Positions 11,853-11,964 of a stretch of 11,964 nt of DNA are shown here, piece after piece; the stretch's first letter is position 1; the number at the start of each line of letters is the position of its first letter. Where the stretch lies: assembly GCA_031287245.1 (NCBI GenBank), contig JAITTD010000181.1:1-11964 (forward strand), given 5' to 3'. Origin of the DNA: Bacteroidales bacterium. Lineage in GTDB: Bacteria; Bacteroidota; Bacteroidia; Bacteroidales; UBA4181. The translations under genes were made by a program, and so were the position numbers. The notes under the pieces were generated by a model. That model made no database searches and was not told the DNA's origin. It saw only the letters and a program-made list of their open reading frames with translations.

Positions 11853-11963
11853 TCATATTCCTCCTCCGTCGGAAAAATTGGAGGTGACGGCTTTTTTCTG
11901 GATGATGCGCGAATGGGGCGCCACGCTGAATACCTGCCAGATATTACCTCCGATAATGGAATG
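11853..11963 (-). CDS. serine O-acetyltransferase-like C-terminus (partial; may be frameshifted)
   Basis: The minus strand enters from the right edge and reads HSIIGGNIWQVFSVAPHS, RIIQKKAVTSNFSDGGGI, then TGA at 11853-11855. IIGGNIW followed by SVAPHSRI is the last turn and exit of the left-handed beta-helix of CysE/EpsC serine acetyltransferases, which make O-acetylserine for cysteine synthesis. Another hexapeptide-repeat acetyltransferase cannot be excluded. Near the end, a run of five Ts on the coding strand (plus-strand A run at 11873-11877) marks a likely frame change. Losing one base would continue the protein as NFPTEEEYERQSGFIE, SLINYVNKFPCIL, with a stop at 11789-11791. That could be a sequencing error or a natural mutation. 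Confidence 0.6.
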   Translation of the reverse strand, partial: HSIIGGNIWQVFSVAPHSRIIQKKAVTSNFSDGGGI

Positions 11964-11964
11964 G

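Noticed and set aside
10560..11964. A complete diversity-generating retroelement
   Set aside because: No reverse transcriptase, accessory gene or template copy is present; only the target-like gene end can be supported.

Overview
The window reads as Bacteroidota DNA, most likely Bacteroidales. The reasons are a complete ssb-gldE-gldD-phosphopantetheinyl transferase block, a BtuB/BtuG-type cobalamin pair behind a cobalamin riboswitch, BACON domains, short lipoprotein signals, and three copies of TACTTTTG, which fits the Bacteroides-type -7 element TAnnTTTG. No rRNA, tRNA, CRISPR array or complete insertion sequence was found.

Left edge (1-1511): the tail of a DUF4405-like membrane protein is followed after one base by a PII-like regulator. 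Convergent to them is a small outer-membrane beta-barrel gene. A gene-poor stretch (1201-1511) then carries a perfect 16-bp inverted repeat and a 23-bp tandem repeat whose units are near-palindromes.

Housekeeping block, minus strand (4134 down to 1512): ssb, gldE, gldD and a 4'-phosphopantetheinyl transferase gene are tightly spaced, with one 8-bp overlap. GldE appears to lack most of the usual DUF21 membrane module.

Cobalamin uptake block, minus strand (about 7826 down to 4246): a -7 promoter element, an adenosylcobalamin-type riboswitch, a BtuB-like TonB-dependent receptor and a BtuG-like surface lipoprotein. The lipoprotein would capture corrinoid at the cell surface and pass it to the receptor, and the riboswitch would shut the pair off when cobalamin is plentiful. 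Short period-7 sequence tracts lie inside the riboswitch, in the receptor's first codons and across the convergent stop codons near position 500.

Accessory, AT-richer right side (7982-11963), mostly plus strand: a fragment that may be the end of a transposase gene, a small XRE-type regulator, an 846-residue predicted lipoprotein and a small HNH-like zinc-binding protein. The lipoprotein is the most unusual gene here. It starts with a piece resembling the DUF2158/YodC N-terminus, then has a lipoprotein signal, six BACON-type domains and a C-terminal DUF1566/Lcl-like domain. That last domain ends like the variable proteins of diversity-generating retroelements, but no template repeat or reverse transcriptase is visible. 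The window ends with REP-like inverted hairpins and the end of a minus-strand serine acetyltransferase-like gene that may be frameshifted.
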